This document shows, in pieces, positions 27,694 to 38,257 of a DNA stretch of 64,000 nt; the first letter of the stretch is position 1; the number at the start of each line of letters is the position of its first letter. This DNA comes from Phormidesmis priestleyi BC1401 (GTDB taxonomy: Bacteria > Cyanobacteriota > Cyanobacteriia > Leptolyngbyales > Leptolyngbyaceae). The position numbers were made by a program, and so were the translations under genes. The notes beneath the pieces were generated by a model, which searched no databases, was not told where the DNA came from, and saw only the letters and a list, made by a program, of their open reading frames with translations. Where the stretch lies: contig NZ_LXYR01000016.1 of the NCBI RefSeq assembly GCF_001650195.1, forward strand, positions 37,560-101,559, in the 5' to 3' direction.

Positions 27694-28956
27694 CTACTCA
27701 CTTTGAGCGGTTTGAGTCGGAAATGCTCCTGGCTGCACCGCAACCGTCGTCGATCGACCATTGCGATTTACTTCCACTTGCAGCGACCCACCCACCGCAC
27801 TCGCTTCCACCGCATTCTGAACTTGCTCGGCTGTCTCTACTGCCTGACCATTAATTTTTTTGATCACGTCTCCAGCCCGCAGCCCAGCCCTAGTCGCTGG
27901 AGAATTCTTCATGACGCTAAAAATCAAGATGCCTCGATCGTCCTGCACCGTTAGATTCGCTTCTCGATCGCTATTAATTTGCTTTTTCAGTTCAGGAGTC
28001 AGCGTCATCATCCGAATGCCCAGATAAGGGTGATTCACCTTGCCCGTTGCAATTAGCTGCTGCGAAATCTTTTGCGCCGTGTTGATTGGAATGGCAAATC
28101 CTAACCCTTGAGCGCCGCCCCCAATAATCGCAGTATTCATCCCAATCACTTCACCACGCTGATTTAACAGCGGACCGCCCGAATTGCCCGGATTAATCGC
28201 GGCATCGGTTTGAATAAAGCTCACCCGCTTATCAGGAACGCGCACCTCAGCACTGGTGCGACCCGTCGCGCTAATGATCCCCGCAGTCACCGTGTTGTCT
28301 AATCCGAGCGGATTGCCGATCGCGATCGCCCACTCACCTGGACGCAATTGATCTGAGTTTCCGATCGTCACCACAGGCAGATTGTTTGCCTGAATCTTGA
28401 CGACCGCCACATCGGTTACAGGGTCTTGACCCAGCACTTTGCCCTGAAACTCCCGACCATCTTTAAGTCTCACCGATACGGTGTCTGCACCATTGACAAC
28501 GTGTGAGTTGGTCAAAATTAACCCCTCACCATTAATAATGAACCCTGATCCCGTGCCTCGCTCGACTCTAGTAGACGGCGCATCTGGCAACTCGGAGCCG
28601 AAAAACTGCCGAAAGAAGGGATCGTTAAAAATGGGAGGAACCTGCGTCTTGACCGTCCGAGACGAATTAATCCGCACCACGGCAGGACCGACTCGCTCGA
28701 CTGCCGCCACAATAAAGTTGGGATCGGTCGCAGAAAAAATGGCACCCGTGCGGCTCTGAGCCACTTGTGTTTCTGCCGCCTGAGCAATGGCAGGCTGCAC
28801 TACAGGCACCGGATTTGATGAAGACAGCCACCGATCGCCCATGACGGCTGTTCCGGCTCCCACGAGCGGCAGCATCAAATAGATCACGGGCTGCTTCCAC
28901 GAAAATCTGCGGGGTTTAACGGTCGAATCGGAGGCTGAATCGTGTGGTGTCTTCAT
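27694..28956 (-). CDS. HtrA/Deg-type serine protease with PDZ domain
   Basis: 420 residues. An N-terminal membrane anchor or signal (residues ~25-42) is followed by a trypsin-like domain with the triad His in LTNSHVVNG, Asp in DPVTDVAVVK and Ser in NPGNSGGPL. One PDZ domain (~300-405, with GILIFSVMKNSPATRAGLRAGD) follows. This is the architecture of cyanobacterial HhoA/HhoB/HtrA, periplasmic or thylakoid proteases and chaperones for stress-damaged proteins. Which of the three paralogs it is cannot be settled. Confidence 0.93.
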   Translation of the reverse strand: MKTPHDSASDSTVKPRRFSWKQPVIYLMLPLVGAGTAVMGDRWLSSSNPVPVVQPAIAQAAETQVAQSRTGAIFSATDPNFIVAAVERVGPAVVRINSSRTVKTQVPPIFNDPFFRQFFGSELPDAPSTRVERGTGSGFIINGEGLILTNSHVVNGADTVSVRLKDGREFQGKVLGQDPVTDVAVVKIQANNLPVVTIGNSDQLRPGEWAIAIGNPLGLDNTVTAGIISATGRTSAEVRVPDKRVSFIQTDAAINPGNSGGPLLNQRGEVIGMNTAIIGGGAQGLGFAIPINTAQKISQQLIATGKVNHPYLGIRMMTLTPELKKQINSDREANLTVQDDRGILIFSVMKNSPATRAGLRAGDVIKKINGQAVETAEQVQNAVEASAVGGSLQVEVNRNGRSTTVAVQPGAFPTQTAQSE

Positions 28957-29201
28957 TTTTTAATTCTCCTAATCATTAACTATGAATTCATAGCTCGAAT
29001 CTAAACTTTCTCTATGACAATTGGGTCGCGATCGCGTCACACCGCTATGAATATGGCTACCCGTCGAAAAACATTGACGTTCTCTCCACTCACTTTGCTC
29101 CCGTTTTTCTGAGTCATTCCAGCCGTCATTTCAAGTTCATGCCTCAAACATGGGATTGACAAACTCGCTTGATAGAGTGTGACTACAGGTGAATGAATGG
29201 T

Positions 29202-29318
29202 AAGAGTGAGTGGACTGCTGCAAACTGTCTAGAATCATCCTATTCGCATTGGGCTAGCGATCGCTGTGCTCAAGAGATAGGTTAAAGAATGCCAGATGCA
29301 GTCTTCTCGCTCTTTTTT
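29202..29318 (+). ncRNA. Candidate structured small RNA with long closing stem
   Basis: The arms AAGAGTGAGTGGACTGC (29202-29218) and GCAGTCTTCTCGCTCTT (29298-29314) pair over 17 positions with one mismatch and two G-U wobbles, and a T6 run ends at 29318. Inside, CCTAT pairs with ATAGG, and TGGGC pairs with GCTCA around a HIP1 octamer. A TTGACA hexamer at 29156-29161 could be the -35 of its promoter, though the -10 is weak. There is no coding frame. A closing stem enclosing bulges recalls 6S-type RNAs, but I do not recognise a family. Confidence 0.45.
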
Positions 29319-29359
29319 ATAGTTTATAAGATCTTTTAACTTTCTATCAGCGTGATTCA

Positions 29360-29390
29360 CCCAGCAATTAAGACTGCTGGGTTTTGTTTT
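29360..29390 (+). terminator. Intrinsic terminator in the gene-free region
   Basis: CCCAGCA (29360-29366) pairs perfectly with TGCTGGG (29375-29381) over an 8-nt loop and is followed by TTTTGTTTT. No protein gene precedes it on the plus strand, which supports a non-coding transcript upstream. Confidence 0.7.
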
Positions 29391-29771
29391 ATGGAGGTAG
29401 CAACCACTCAGAGAAACCTCCTAGTTTCCATCAGTAAAATCTAGTTACTTGACTTCATCTGGCTACATTTAACGGCAAAAGTCGAGTTGCCAATCTATTA
29501 GCAGAGTGTTTTTGAAGAAATGCCATCTAAAAGACATCAAGAATGGAAAAACTACGTCATTCAGTGAATTTGTCTACCCGTCTCTGGTTTAAGAGTCGAC
29601 GGTCAAAATGGTGTTAAATCTGTTCTGATTTGCCTCTAAAAATGGATGTAAGAAAACCACAAGATCGGTGTAATATGAATCAAAAGACTAACATTGAGTC
29701 AGGAAACCTTTCCTAAAGCAGGTTAGTAGGGTCAAGCCAAGCAAACTCATTGTCATTATTTCAGACTCAAG

Positions 29772-30164
29772 TTGATGACTAAAAAGAAAAAGATTGAGCC
29801 TCTTATCGGTGAAATTCTGCTCAAAAAAGTAAAAGAGCTAGAGAATCTTAACAAAGAGGAAAAGGCGCGCGAGTGTGGCTACTACACGGTCACTAAAAAC
29901 GGCATTGAGCGAGTCAATATGATGAAGTTTCTGAATGCACTCATTGATGCGGAAGGAATTGAGCTTGATGGGAAACAGAACACAAACGGGCGCGGCGGAC
30001 GTAGCGCCAGCTACCGCATCAGCGTTCAGTCGAATGGGAATTTGCTGATTGGGGCTGCCTACACCAAGCAAATGGAGCTGCACCCCGGAGACGAGTTTGA
30101 AATTTCTCTAGGACGAAAGCATATTCATCTGCGTCAGGTTGATCGTCAAGAAGAAGCTTCTTGA
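29772..30164 (+). CDS. cyAbrB-family transcriptional regulator
   Basis: 130 residues. It matches the cyanobacterial AbrB-like regulators: an N-terminal KKKKIEPLIGEILLKKVKEL, the central ARECGYYTVTKNGIERVNM, and a C-terminal AbrB-type swapped-hairpin DNA-binding domain (LHPGDEFEISLGRKHIHLRQ). cyAbrB proteins are abundant nucleoid-associated regulators that coordinate carbon and nitrogen metabolism. ATGs at codons 1 and 2 are both possible starts. Confidence 0.9.
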   Translation: MMTKKKKIEPLIGEILLKKVKELENLNKEEKARECGYYTVTKNGIERVNMMKFLNALIDAEGIELDGKQNTNGRGGRSASYRISVQSNGNLLIGAAYTKQMELHPGDEFEISLGRKHIHLRQVDRQEEAS

Positions 30165-30289
30165 TGCAAACCGCGTTGTCTAGACCCGTTGAGCAAGATT
30201 CTCTCATTGATTTCTTCTAATCGTATTAAGGTAAGAGGGTGGCTCTTAGCTTCACAGAGTATTGACCTCTTACCTCATTGCAATTCAAT

Positions 30290-30400
30290 ATGGAAACGAT
30301 CGATTGGTTTACTGTCGTGCCCGCCGGACTCGCGATCGCCATCTTTCTGGGCGGCATGTTGATGATGTTTACAGGTATCTGGACAGCCCGTAATAAATAG
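30290..30400 (+). CDS. Tiny single-pass membrane protein, 36 aa
   Basis: The protein reads METIDWFTVVPAGLAIAIFL then GGMLMMFTGIWTARNK: one helix (residues ~9-31) and a short basic tail. It resembles the low-molecular-weight subunits of photosynthetic complexes in size and composition, but I cannot match it to a named one. A terminator overlaps its stop codon, which supports a real transcribed gene downstream of cyAbrB. Confidence 0.55.
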   Translation: METIDWFTVVPAGLAIAIFLGGMLMMFTGIWTARNK

Positions 30401-30411
30401 GGCTTTTTATT
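30385..30411 (+). terminator. Intrinsic terminator overlapping the 36-aa gene's end
   Basis: AGCCC (30385-30389) and GGGCT (30400-30404) form a short stem followed by TTTTTATTTT. Confidence 0.6.
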
Positions 30412-30413
30412 TT

Positions 30414-32357
30414 CTAAGACGGTTGAACTTCGCGCACAGGGGTCGCCAACGAATCTAAATCGGAGTTTGGTAGGTTTAGAGTTGCTCGCTCTACTTGGGT
30501 CAAATAGGGTGTCAGTGACGTGCGAGTTAATGCCAACTCACACGCCAACATTACGTCTTCTTGCGTCAACACACCCAAAATTTGATGAGGCGTTTCTCGA
30601 TCAATGACGGGCAGTTGATGAATGCCTCGTGCCGACATGCGATCGAGCGCTTCGTTCACGAATTCATCAGGGTGGGCATAAAGAATCTCAGTTGTGCAAA
30701 TCTCTGCGATCGTTTGAGTCATTAACGAATGATCTAACAGACAGACTTTGATTTGAGTTTGCTCAAATCGGGCGATCGTGCGGTTGATATCTTGCAGCGT
30801 TAAAACTCCGACGAGTTGCCGATCAGAATCGACAACCAAAGCCCCGTGAAGATGCTGCTCTGTCAAGGATAGTCCGGCTTGAAGTAGCGGCAGTGACTGA
30901 GGCAGCATCACAAAATCTTGCTGCATTGCCTCGACAACCAGCATCGTTTTAAGCACGTCTTGAACGCGGTTTTTCTCAGGGTCAGACTCAATTTGCTCTA
31001 GGGTGGCTCCTCGCTCTGGGCGGTGATTGAGCCGCTCTGCTAACCAAGCACTCAGTCCGACGGCTGCCATCAGGGGCAGCACAATGCGATAGTCGCGAGT
31101 CATTTCAAACAGCAGCAAAATCGAGGTCAGAGGGGCATTCACACTGGCTGCTAACACCGCCGCCATTCCGACCATTGCATAAGCCGGAGGAGCCGCAATG
31201 CTAGACGCAAACCAGGGCAGCGCAAAGGGCAAAATCTTCCCGTAAGCGGCTCCCAGAGTTGCCCCCAAAAACATCGCTGGCGCAAAGATGCCACCGACAA
31301 AACCGCTTCCTAAGCTCACTGCCGTCACTAACAGTTTGACGACCAGCAGTGCGAGCAGCAGTCCGAGTGAGAACTCGGCATCTCGCAGCATCGCTTCGAC
31401 GGTTTCATAGCCGACTCCTAAAACTTGGGGCAGTTTCAGCGCGACCAGTCCGATGCAGAGACCGCCGATTATCGGGTGAATTTCTCGCGGCAGTTTGCTA
31501 AACCAGACGAATCCTGGAATGTGTCCTTTAAAGCAGTCTTGTGCCCATTTGAGCGATCGCGTGTAAGCGATCGACACCAAACTCGCAAACAGTCCTAACC
31601 CCAAATAAAGCGGCAACTCTAACGGGCTGCGAACTTCATAAGCGGGGAGATCAAACGCAGGCTGCGACCCTAAGCCAATTTGGGCAATTAAAGCAGACAC
31701 CACGGCAGCAAGCAGAACAACACTTGCCGCAGAGGTGGCAAACGTGGTGCCCAACACGACTTCTAGGGCGAAAAAGACACCCGCGATCGGGGCGTTAAAT
31801 CCCGCTGCCAGTCCTGCTGCTGCCCCAGCGCCTAACAATAATCGCTGGCGTTCTTGAGAAACGCGCAGAGCCTGTCCCAAAAGAATGCCTAAATTTGCCC
31901 CGATTTCGACGCTCGGACCTTCGGGTCCAAGCGATGCCCCTGACCCTAGAGCCACAGCGGCAGCAACCATTTTGGTGACGGGGCGAATGGCGGAAACTTC
32001 CTGTCCGGCTTGAACGGCTGCAATCAGAGACGAAATGCCAGGACCAAAATCTTTCCAATACCAGCGCATCAGCCCAATAATAATGCCGCCTAACGTGGGG
32101 ACGCACGCCAACGTCCATGCACTTAAATGAGCGATTGCGCCCATCAGATCTTCCAACATCAAACGATGCAGGATCTCAATCAAATAGCGGAACGTCACCA
32201 CCCCGATTCCCGCCCCGCCGCCGATCAGCACGGCTAAAATCAGGACGATCGTTTCTGGCGAGGATTGTAGACGGTTTAAGGTGCCTAAAAAGGGAGGAGC
32301 AGCAGAGGATGATGGCGGGTCGGGCAACAGGACTTTTGGTAGAGGGGCAGGAGACAT
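30414..32357 (-). CDS. ClC-family chloride channel/transporter with C-terminal CBS pair
   Basis: 647 residues: the ClC membrane core (~30-450) followed by two CBS domains (~470-620). Selectivity motifs are GPGIS, GSGASLGPEGPSVEIG (gating Glu about 146 kept) and GSGFVGGIFAPAMF. At the internal proton-glutamate position, where the E. coli antiporter has FIIEE, this protein reads FALEV: the second Glu (CLC-ec1 E203) is Val. Val there is typical of ClC channels, so chloride conduction without tight proton coupling is plausible. The CBS pair suggests control by adenine nucleotides. Confidence 0.92.
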   Translation of the reverse strand: MSPAPLPKVLLPDPPSSSAAPPFLGTLNRLQSSPETIVLILAVLIGGGAGIGVVTFRYLIEILHRLMLEDLMGAIAHLSAWTLACVPTLGGIIIGLMRWYWKDFGPGISSLIAAVQAGQEVSAIRPVTKMVAAAVALGSGASLGPEGPSVEIGANLGILLGQALRVSQERQRLLLGAGAAAGLAAGFNAPIAGVFFALEVVLGTTFATSAASVVLLAAVVSALIAQIGLGSQPAFDLPAYEVRSPLELPLYLGLGLFASLVSIAYTRSLKWAQDCFKGHIPGFVWFSKLPREIHPIIGGLCIGLVALKLPQVLGVGYETVEAMLRDAEFSLGLLLALLVVKLLVTAVSLGSGFVGGIFAPAMFLGATLGAAYGKILPFALPWFASSIAAPPAYAMVGMAAVLAASVNAPLTSILLLFEMTRDYRIVLPLMAAVGLSAWLAERLNHRPERGATLEQIESDPEKNRVQDVLKTMLVVEAMQQDFVMLPQSLPLLQAGLSLTEQHLHGALVVDSDRQLVGVLTLQDINRTIARFEQTQIKVCLLDHSLMTQTIAEICTTEILYAHPDEFVNEALDRMSARGIHQLPVIDRETPHQILGVLTQEDVMLACELALTRTSLTPYLTQVERATLNLPNSDLDSLATPVREVQPS

Positions 32358-32663
32358 CCGGGACTAACTATCAGATAGCGTTAAATTTTGTTTCTGTATT
32401 CTCATTGTGAGGCATCTGTTCTAGTGAAGACAAGCAAATGGGGAATCTCTGAGGATTGGAAAGGCAATCGCTGACAAACGTGGGTAGACTAAGTGAATGA
32501 GCATCGGTAATCGTAGCGGAAGATAATCCGTATCTCGAATGTTGGACAGTGCCCTAAAAACTGGGTCAAAATAGTCGAGGCTCTTGGTTGCAAAGTCCTC
32601 TTCTTTCCAGAGTTAGCCTCTTTCAAAAAATTGTCAGTTTGTTTTCGACAGCAGAAGTGCCTG
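32358..32663. other. Intergenic region, nothing specific seen
   Basis: Divergent spacer between the ClC gene (-) and the zinc-ribbon gene (+); it must hold both promoters, but no clear element stands out. Confidence 0.4.
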
Positions 32664-33050
32664 ATGAACGCCGATATCTTCGATCGTCCCTCTTCTCCTT
32701 GCCCGGTTTGTCACCAAGTGGGCGGTCTGCGATCGCTCACAATAGTTGATGGGCTGTTGACCTGTCCCTACTGTCGTCAGCGACTGGTGGTGAGCGTCAG
32801 TGGACACTATGTGCGTGACCCCTTCGCGTTTAGACAGAGAGTGACGAGCCAAATGCTGCGTCGTCAGAGTCGCCCGATCGCTAGAATTTTGCGCGACTCT
32901 GGCATCTCAAAACATTCTTCGTTATTGGCACTGTTGGGCAGTTTGCTTTTCTTTGGGTTTACGATGGCTGCGCTGAACGAAGTCAGTCATCAGCGTTTTC
33001 CACTTCAGGACAAATTAGAGCAAATCGTGAAGTTGGGCGATTCTGAATAG
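32664..33050 (+). CDS. Zinc-ribbon protein with one membrane helix
   Basis: 128 residues from ATG 32664. CPVC and CPYC pairs near residues 13-45 form a likely zinc ribbon, followed by a basic stretch (QMLRRQSRPIARILRD) and one hydrophobic helix (LLALLGSLLFFGFTMAAL). Function unknown. It resembles the zinc-ribbon membrane protein at 15119-15502 in general plan but not in sequence. Confidence 0.55.
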   Translation: MNADIFDRPSSPCPVCHQVGGLRSLTIVDGLLTCPYCRQRLVVSVSGHYVRDPFAFRQRVTSQMLRRQSRPIARILRDSGISKHSSLLALLGSLLFFGFTMAALNEVSHQRFPLQDKLEQIVKLGDSE

Positions 33051-33446
33051 AGAGCCGGAATCAGGATCAAAAATTGCCCTGCACCTGGTTTCTTAACAAA
33101 AATTCAAGTAATGAAATAATTCTGAGAGTACTTACTCACTTTCCTGTAAAGCTGTGTAAACAAATAGAACAGGTTTTTTATCAAATTGTGTCGGTTATTT
33201 CCTAGAATGCGCTTCTAGTGGTCTTTTTCTGGTAAAAAGATATATGTAGATAGGTTGCTGCCTGCGATCGCTGAGTCAAAAATCGGCTTCATATTTCTTC
33301 ACAAAGCCTTTACTCAGTTTGACAGCCGCCTTCAATTTGTCGTCAGCCTGAGTCTCAAATCTGGGGCAACGAGAGTTGCTTGTTTGAGTCTTTTGCTTCA
33401 TCCCGATTTATCCATAGAGAACACGCCCTTCAAGGAGTCTGACCGC
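33051..33446. other. Leader/promoter region of chlH
   Basis: AT-rich spacer. An upstream in-frame TTG at 33255 would extend ChlH by 64 residues, but those lack resemblance to the family and the AAGGAGT at 33431-33437 points to ATG 33447. No riboswitch or other structure was recognised. Confidence 0.45.
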
Positions 33447-36400
33447 ATGTTCACTCACGTCAAGCCCACCATTCGACACATCTCGCCCGACAATCTTCAG
33501 GGTCGGTCACTCGTGAAGGTGGTTTACGTCGTGCTAGAGCCTCAATATCAAAGTGCTCTTTCCGCCGCCGTTCGATCGATTAATAAAGCTCATCCCAATG
33601 TGGCGATCGAAATCAGTGGCTATCTGATTGAAGAACTTCGTGACCCCACCAATTACGAGAATTTCCAGAAAGATGTTTCGGAAGCAAATATCTTTATTGC
33701 CTCGCTGATCTTTTTGGAAGATCTTGCCGATAAGGTAGTCGCTGCCGTTGAGCCTCATCGCGATCATTTAGATGTTGCGGTGGTCTTCCCCTCAATGCCG
33801 CAGGTGATGCGCCTTAATAAGATGGGCAGCTTCTCAATGGCGCAGTTGGGGCAGTCAAAAAGCGTGATCGCGCAGTTTATGAAAAAGCGCAAGGAGAAAG
33901 CTGGCGCTGGCTTCCAGGATGGAATGCTGAAACTGCTGCAAACCTTGCCCAAAGTGCTGAAATATCTGCCGATGGATAAGGCGCAAGATGCGCGCAATTT
34001 CATGTTGAGCTTTCAATATTGGCTCGGCGGCTCTCAGGAAAACCTAGAGAACTTCCTGCTGATGCTCACCGATCGCTATGTGTTTAAAGGCATCAAAACC
34101 ACAGGTGATTTGGCGTATCAAGATCCCGTCACTTACCCCGATATGGGCATCTGGCATCCGCTTGCGCCCACGATGTATGAAGATGTCAAAGAATATCTCA
34201 ACTGGTTTAACTCGCGCAAAGATATTTCTTCTGACTTAAAAGATCCGCTTGCCCCGTGCATTGGCTTGGTGCTGCAACGGACACACTTAGTGACCGGAGA
34301 TGACGCACACTATGTCTCGATGGTGCAGGAATTAGAGTCGATGGGCGCACGGGTAATTCCAGTGTTTGCGGGAGGGCTGGACTTCTCGAAACCTGTTGAG
34401 GCGTTTTTCTACGATCCGATCAGAGGCGATGCGTCGATCGTCGATGTCGTGATTTCGCTGACGGGATTTGCGTTGGTTGGCGGTCCGGCGAGACAGGATC
34501 ACCCCAAAGCGATCGAAGCCCTGACTCGGTTGAACTGTCCTTATATGGTGGCATTGCCGCTCGTCTTTCAAACGACGGAAGAGTGGCAGGATAGTGACTT
34601 GGGGCTGCACCCGATTCAAGTCGCGTTGCAAATTGCGCTACCAGAGTTAGATGGTGCGATCGAGCCAATTATTCTGTCGGGTCGAGATGGCAATACGGGC
34701 AAAGCGATCGCCTTGCAGGATCGAGTTGAAGCAATCTCGCAACGGGCGATGAAGTGGGCAAATCTGCGTCGTAAACCCAAGCTCAATAAGCGGGTGGCGA
34801 TCACGGTGTTCAGTTTCCCACCTGATAAAGGGAATGTTGGAACTGCTGCTTATCTGGATGTGTTCGGCTCCATTTATAAAGTGATGGAATCGCTGAAGCA
34901 AAACGGTTACGATCTGCCAGAGTTACCCGAATCGGCGGAAGCGCTGATGTTGGAAGTGCTGCACGATGCCAGAGCGCAATACAACAGTCCCGAACTCAAC
35001 ATCGCCTACAAGATGTCGGTGCCCGAATATGAAGAACTCACGCCTTACCACGAGAAGCTAATTCCGTCTTGGGGTGCGGCTCCGGGGCATCTCAACACCG
35101 ATGGTCAGAATCTTCTGATCTACGGCAAAGAGTTTGGCAACGTCTTTATCGGCGTACAGCCAACCTTTGGCTATGAAGGCGACCCGATGCGGCTGTTGTT
35201 CTCTCGATCGGCGAGTCCTCATCACGGGTTTGCCGCTTATTACACCTATCTAGAGCGAATCTGGAAAGCCGATGCTGTCCTGCACTTTGGCACTCACGGA
35301 TCGCTAGAGTTTATGCCGGGTAAGCAGATTGGGATGTCGGGCGACTGTTTCCCGGATAGTTTGATCGGCACGATTCCAAACCTCTACTACTACGCCGCGA
35401 ACAATCCGTCTGAAGCCACGATCGCCAAGCGTCGCTCTTATGCTGAAACCATCAGCTACTTAACGCCTCCGGCTGAGAATGCTGGACTGTATAAGGGTTT
35501 GAAGGAATTGGGCGACTTGGTTGCGTCTTACCAAACGCTGAAAGATACGGGGCGCGGTGCTCAAATTGTGGACACGATCGTCGATCAGTGTCGCATTGTG
35601 AATCTGGACAAAGACATCACTTTGCCGGAAGTCAGCGCCAAGGAGTTGACGGCGGAAGAACGCGATACGGTGATTGGCAAGGTCTACATCAAACTGATGG
35701 AGATTGAATCGCGTCTGTTGCCGTGTGGGTTACACGTGATTGGTAAGCCTCCGAGTGCTGAAGAAGCCATTGCAACGTTGGTTAACATTGCGAGCTTAGA
35801 TCGTCCTGAAGATGATGTCGTGAGTTTACCTCGAATCATTGCTAACAGCGTTGGTCGCGACATGGACGATGTGTATTATGGCAGCGATCGTGGCGTTCTC
35901 GCTGACGTTCAACTGCTGCAAGATATCACGTTGGCAACTCGTGAAGCCGTTGCCGCAATGGTCAAGGCTCAAACCGATGCCGATGGTCGCGTCTCGAAGG
36001 TGACGAAGCTCAATTTCTTCAACATGGGTAAGAAGGAGCCTTGGATCGAAACCTTGCACAACGCAGGCTACCCCAAAGTTAATGCCGAGCAAATCAAGCC
36101 GTTGTTTGAGTACCTGGAATTTTGCCTGAAGCAAGTCATCGCTGATAACGAATTGGGTGCATTGCTCACCGCACTGGAAGGGGAATATATTCTTCCCGGT
36201 CCCGGTGGCGATCCGATTCGTAATCCTGACGTGTTGCCGACGGGTAAGAACATTCACGCCCTCGATCCACAATCGATTCCTACGGCGGCGGCGGTGAAGT
36301 CTGCGAAAGTGGTTGTCGATCGGCTCTTGGCTCGTCAATGTTCTGAAAACGACGGTCAATATCCTGAAACGATCGCGTGTGTTCTCTGGGGCACTGACAA

Positions 36401-37430
36401 CATCAAAACCTACGGTGAATCTCTCGCGCAGATTCTCTGGATGGTGGGTGTGCGTCCGATGCCTGACGCGTTGGGACGCATTAACAAAGTCGAACTGATT
36501 CCTCTTGAAGAGTTGGGTCGCCCTCGCATTGATGTCGTGGTCAACTGTTCGGGGGTGTTTCGTGACCTGTTTATCAACCAGATGAACTTGCTCGATCGAG
36601 CTGTCAAAATGGCAGCCGAAGCCGATGAACCTTTGGAGATGAACTTCATTCGCAAACACGCGATTAAGCAGTCTGAAGACATGGGCATTAATCTACGTCA
36701 GGCGGCGACTCGCATCTTCTCAAATGCGTCTGGTTCTTACTCGTCGAACATTAATTTGGCAGTTGAGAACAGCACCTGGGAAAACGAATCGGAACTTCAG
36801 GATATGTATTTGGCTCGCAAGTCGTTTGCGTTTTCGTCAGACAATCCGGGTGAGATGGGGCAAGACCGCAAGATTTTTGAGGCGGCTCTTAAAACGGCGG
36901 ATGTCACGTTTCAAAACCTCGATTCGTCTGAGATTTCGCTGACCGATGTGTCGCACTACTACGATTCTGACCCGACCAAAATTGTGTCTCGACTGCGTGA
37001 TGATGGCAAAAAACCTGTGTCGTTCATCGCCGATACGACGACCGCAAATGCCCAAGTACGAACCCTTTCAGAGACGGTTCGGCTGGATGCGCGGACAAAG
37101 CTCCTCAACCCCAAATGGTATGAGGGAATGTTGAGTCACGGCTATGAGGGTGTGCGAGAACTGTCGAAGCGATTGGTCAACACAATGGGTTGGTCAGCAA
37201 CGGCGGGAGCGGTTGACAATTGGATCTATGAAGACGCAAATGACACGTTCATCAAAGATGCTGAAATGCAAAAGCGATTGCTAGATCTCAATCCAAACTC
37301 GTTTCGTAAAATGGTGACGACATTGCTAGAGGCAAACGGTCGCGGCTATTGGGAGACGAGCGAAGAGAATCTCGATAAACTTCGCGAGTTGTATCAAGAA
37401 GTCGAAGACAAGATCGAAGGCATTGAGTAG
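33447..37430 (+). CDS. chlH: Magnesium chelatase subunit H
   Basis: 1327 residues, the normal ChlH length, starting [16 protein letters not shown] after the ribosome site AAGGAGT. ChlH is the porphyrin-binding catalytic subunit that, with ChlI and ChlD and ATP, inserts Mg2+ into protoporphyrin IX, the first committed step of chlorophyll synthesis. Conserved stretches include [19 protein letters not shown] and [20 protein letters not shown] in the cobaltochelatase CobN/Mg-chelatase domain. It is a monocistronic gene closed by a terminator at 37459-37489. chlI, chlD and gun4 are not in the window. Confidence 0.97.
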   Translation: MFTHVKPTIRHISPDNLQGRSLVKVVYVVLEPQYQSALSAAVRSINKAHPNVAIEISGYLIEELRDPTNYENFQKDVSEANIFIASLIFLEDLADKVVAAVEPHRDHLDVAVVFPSMPQVMRLNKMGSFSMAQLGQSKSVIAQFMKKRKEKAGAGFQDGMLKLLQTLPKVLKYLPMDKAQDARNFMLSFQYWLGGSQENLENFLLMLTDRYVFKGIKTTGDLAYQDPVTYPDMGIWHPLAPTMYEDVKEYLNWFNSRKDISSDLKDPLAPCIGLVLQRTHLVTGDDAHYVSMVQELESMGARVIPVFAGGLDFSKPVEAFFYDPIRGDASIVDVVISLTGFALVGGPARQDHPKAIEALTRLNCPYMVALPLVFQTTEEWQDSDLGLHPIQVALQIALPELDGAIEPIILSGRDGNTGKAIALQDRVEAISQRAMKWANLRRKPKLNKRVAITVFSFPPDKGNVGTAAYLDVFGSIYKVMESLKQNGYDLPELPESAEALMLEVLHDARAQYNSPELNIAYKMSVPEYEELTPYHEKLIPSWGAAPGHLNTDGQNLLIYGKEFGNVFIGVQPTFGYEGDPMRLLFSRSASPHHGFAAYYTYLERIWKADAVLHFGTHGSLEFMPGKQIGMSGDCFPDSLIGTIPNLYYYAANNPSEATIAKRRSYAETISYLTPPAENAGLYKGLKELGDLVASYQTLKDTGRGAQIVDTIVDQCRIVNLDKDITLPEVSAKELTAEERDTVIGKVYIKLMEIESRLLPCGLHVIGKPPSAEEAIATLVNIASLDRPEDDVVSLPRIIANSVGRDMDDVYYGSDRGVLADVQLLQDITLATREAVAAMVKAQTDADGRVSKVTKLNFFNMGKKEPWIETLHNAGYPKVNAEQIKPLFEYLEFCLKQVIADNELGALLTALEGEYILPGPGGDPIRNPDVLPTGKNIHALDPQSIPTAAAVKSAKVVVDRLLARQCSENDGQYPETIACVLWGTDNIKTYGESLAQILWMVGVRPMPDALGRINKVELIPLEELGRPRIDVVVNCSGVFRDLFINQMNLLDRAVKMAAEADEPLEMNFIRKHAIKQSEDMGINLRQAATRIFSNASGSYSSNINLAVENSTWENESELQDMYLARKSFAFSSDNPGEMGQDRKIFEAALKTADVTFQNLDSSEISLTDVSHYYDSDPTKIVSRLRDDGKKPVSFIADTTTANAQVRTLSETVRLDARTKLLNPKWYEGMLSHGYEGVRELSKRLVNTMGWSATAGAVDNWIYEDANDTFIKDAEMQKRLLDLNPNSFRKMVTTLLEANGRGYWETSEENLDKLRELYQEVEDKIEGIE

Positions 37431-37458
37431 TTAGTTTCTCTAACGTCAAGGGATAGCT

Positions 37459-37489
37459 AGGGATGTGAGCAATCATGTCCCTTTTTTTG
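37459..37489 (+). terminator. Intrinsic terminator of chlH
   Basis: AGGGATGTGA and TCATGTCCCT form an imperfect stem followed directly by a run of seven or eight T residues. It ends 9 bp before the start of the next gene. Confidence 0.75.
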
Positions 37490-37497
37490 TGAATTTT

Positions 37498-38244
37498 ATG
37501 TTGACGATCGCTACCTGGAATCTTGAGAAATTAACTCCTCGTAGTTGGAAAAGAAAAGACTCAATCAAACAAAAGATTCAAGAGATTAATGCCGATATTT
37601 GGGTATTTACAGAAATCAAACACGGCAACCAACTCGCTGCTGATTTTCTACCCAACTATCAAGTGACGACTTCTCAAGAATATAATTCCGGATTTGCTGA
37701 TGTAATGATTTGCTCTCGGTTTCCGCACCAGAAAATCTCTCTAGAATCCCAGACTTATGAAACTGCTTGCGTCTCAATAGAGTTAGATTCTCATCGTCCT
37801 CTAATTGTTTATGGAACCATCATTCCTTATAGAAACGATGGAGTGATCAAACGCGAAAAGCTTGCACTGGATCAAGTTTATGTTGCCATTTGGGAAAAAC
37901 ATCAAGCAGCGATCGCTCACCAGGGAAACGACTGGGCAAGTCTAATTCAAAAATACCCGAATCATGCTCTATGTGTGGCAGGTGACTTTAATCAATCGAG
38001 AGATGAAACAGGTTGGTACAGCACAAAAAAAGTCGAGAAGTTGTTGACAGAGCAACTCGATCGAAGTCATTTGATCTGTGTCACTGAAAAGAATTTTGGA
38101 TTAGCCAAACGCCAAAACATCGATCACCTCTGCATCAGTCAAAACTTCGCGAAAAGCTATCAAGTTTCAGCTTGGGAGAATTTTACAGGCTCGATCGAAA
38201 TGAGCGATCATAATGGTGTGATGGCTGAACTTTCGGTTGAATAA
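37498..38244 (+). CDS. Endonuclease/exonuclease/phosphatase (EEP) family protein
   Basis: 248 residues from ATG 37498. The DNase I-like fold is indicated by ATWNLEKLTPRSWKRK at the N-terminus, DIWVFTEIKHG (metal Glu), CVAGDFNQSRDETGW (catalytic Asp/Asn) and SDHNGVMAEL (final His). Substrates in the family range from DNA to phospholipids; none is assigned here. The following Uma2 gene starts 13 bp downstream. Confidence 0.78.
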   Translation: MLTIATWNLEKLTPRSWKRKDSIKQKIQEINADIWVFTEIKHGNQLAADFLPNYQVTTSQEYNSGFADVMICSRFPHQKISLESQTYETACVSIELDSHRPLIVYGTIIPYRNDGVIKREKLALDQVYVAIWEKHQAAIAHQGNDWASLIQKYPNHALCVAGDFNQSRDETGWYSTKKVEKLLTEQLDRSHLICVTEKNFGLAKRQNIDHLCISQNFAKSYQVSAWENFTGSIEMSDHNGVMAELSVE

Positions 38245-38257
38245 GGCGAATGAAGCA

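Larger units (their letters stand above)
28957..29771. other. 815-bp gene-free region with RNA-like structure
   Basis: No protein-coding frame is convincing. It contains the candidate structured RNA at 29202-29318 and a clear intrinsic terminator at 29360-29385. The rest, including ~380 bp before the cyAbrB gene, shows nothing else I can support beyond promoters that must lie at its ends. Confidence 0.5.

Noticed and set aside
35826..36659. 277-aa frame antisense to chlH
   Set aside because: It has Arg/His-rich composition typical of an antisense shadow and lies wholly inside a certain gene.
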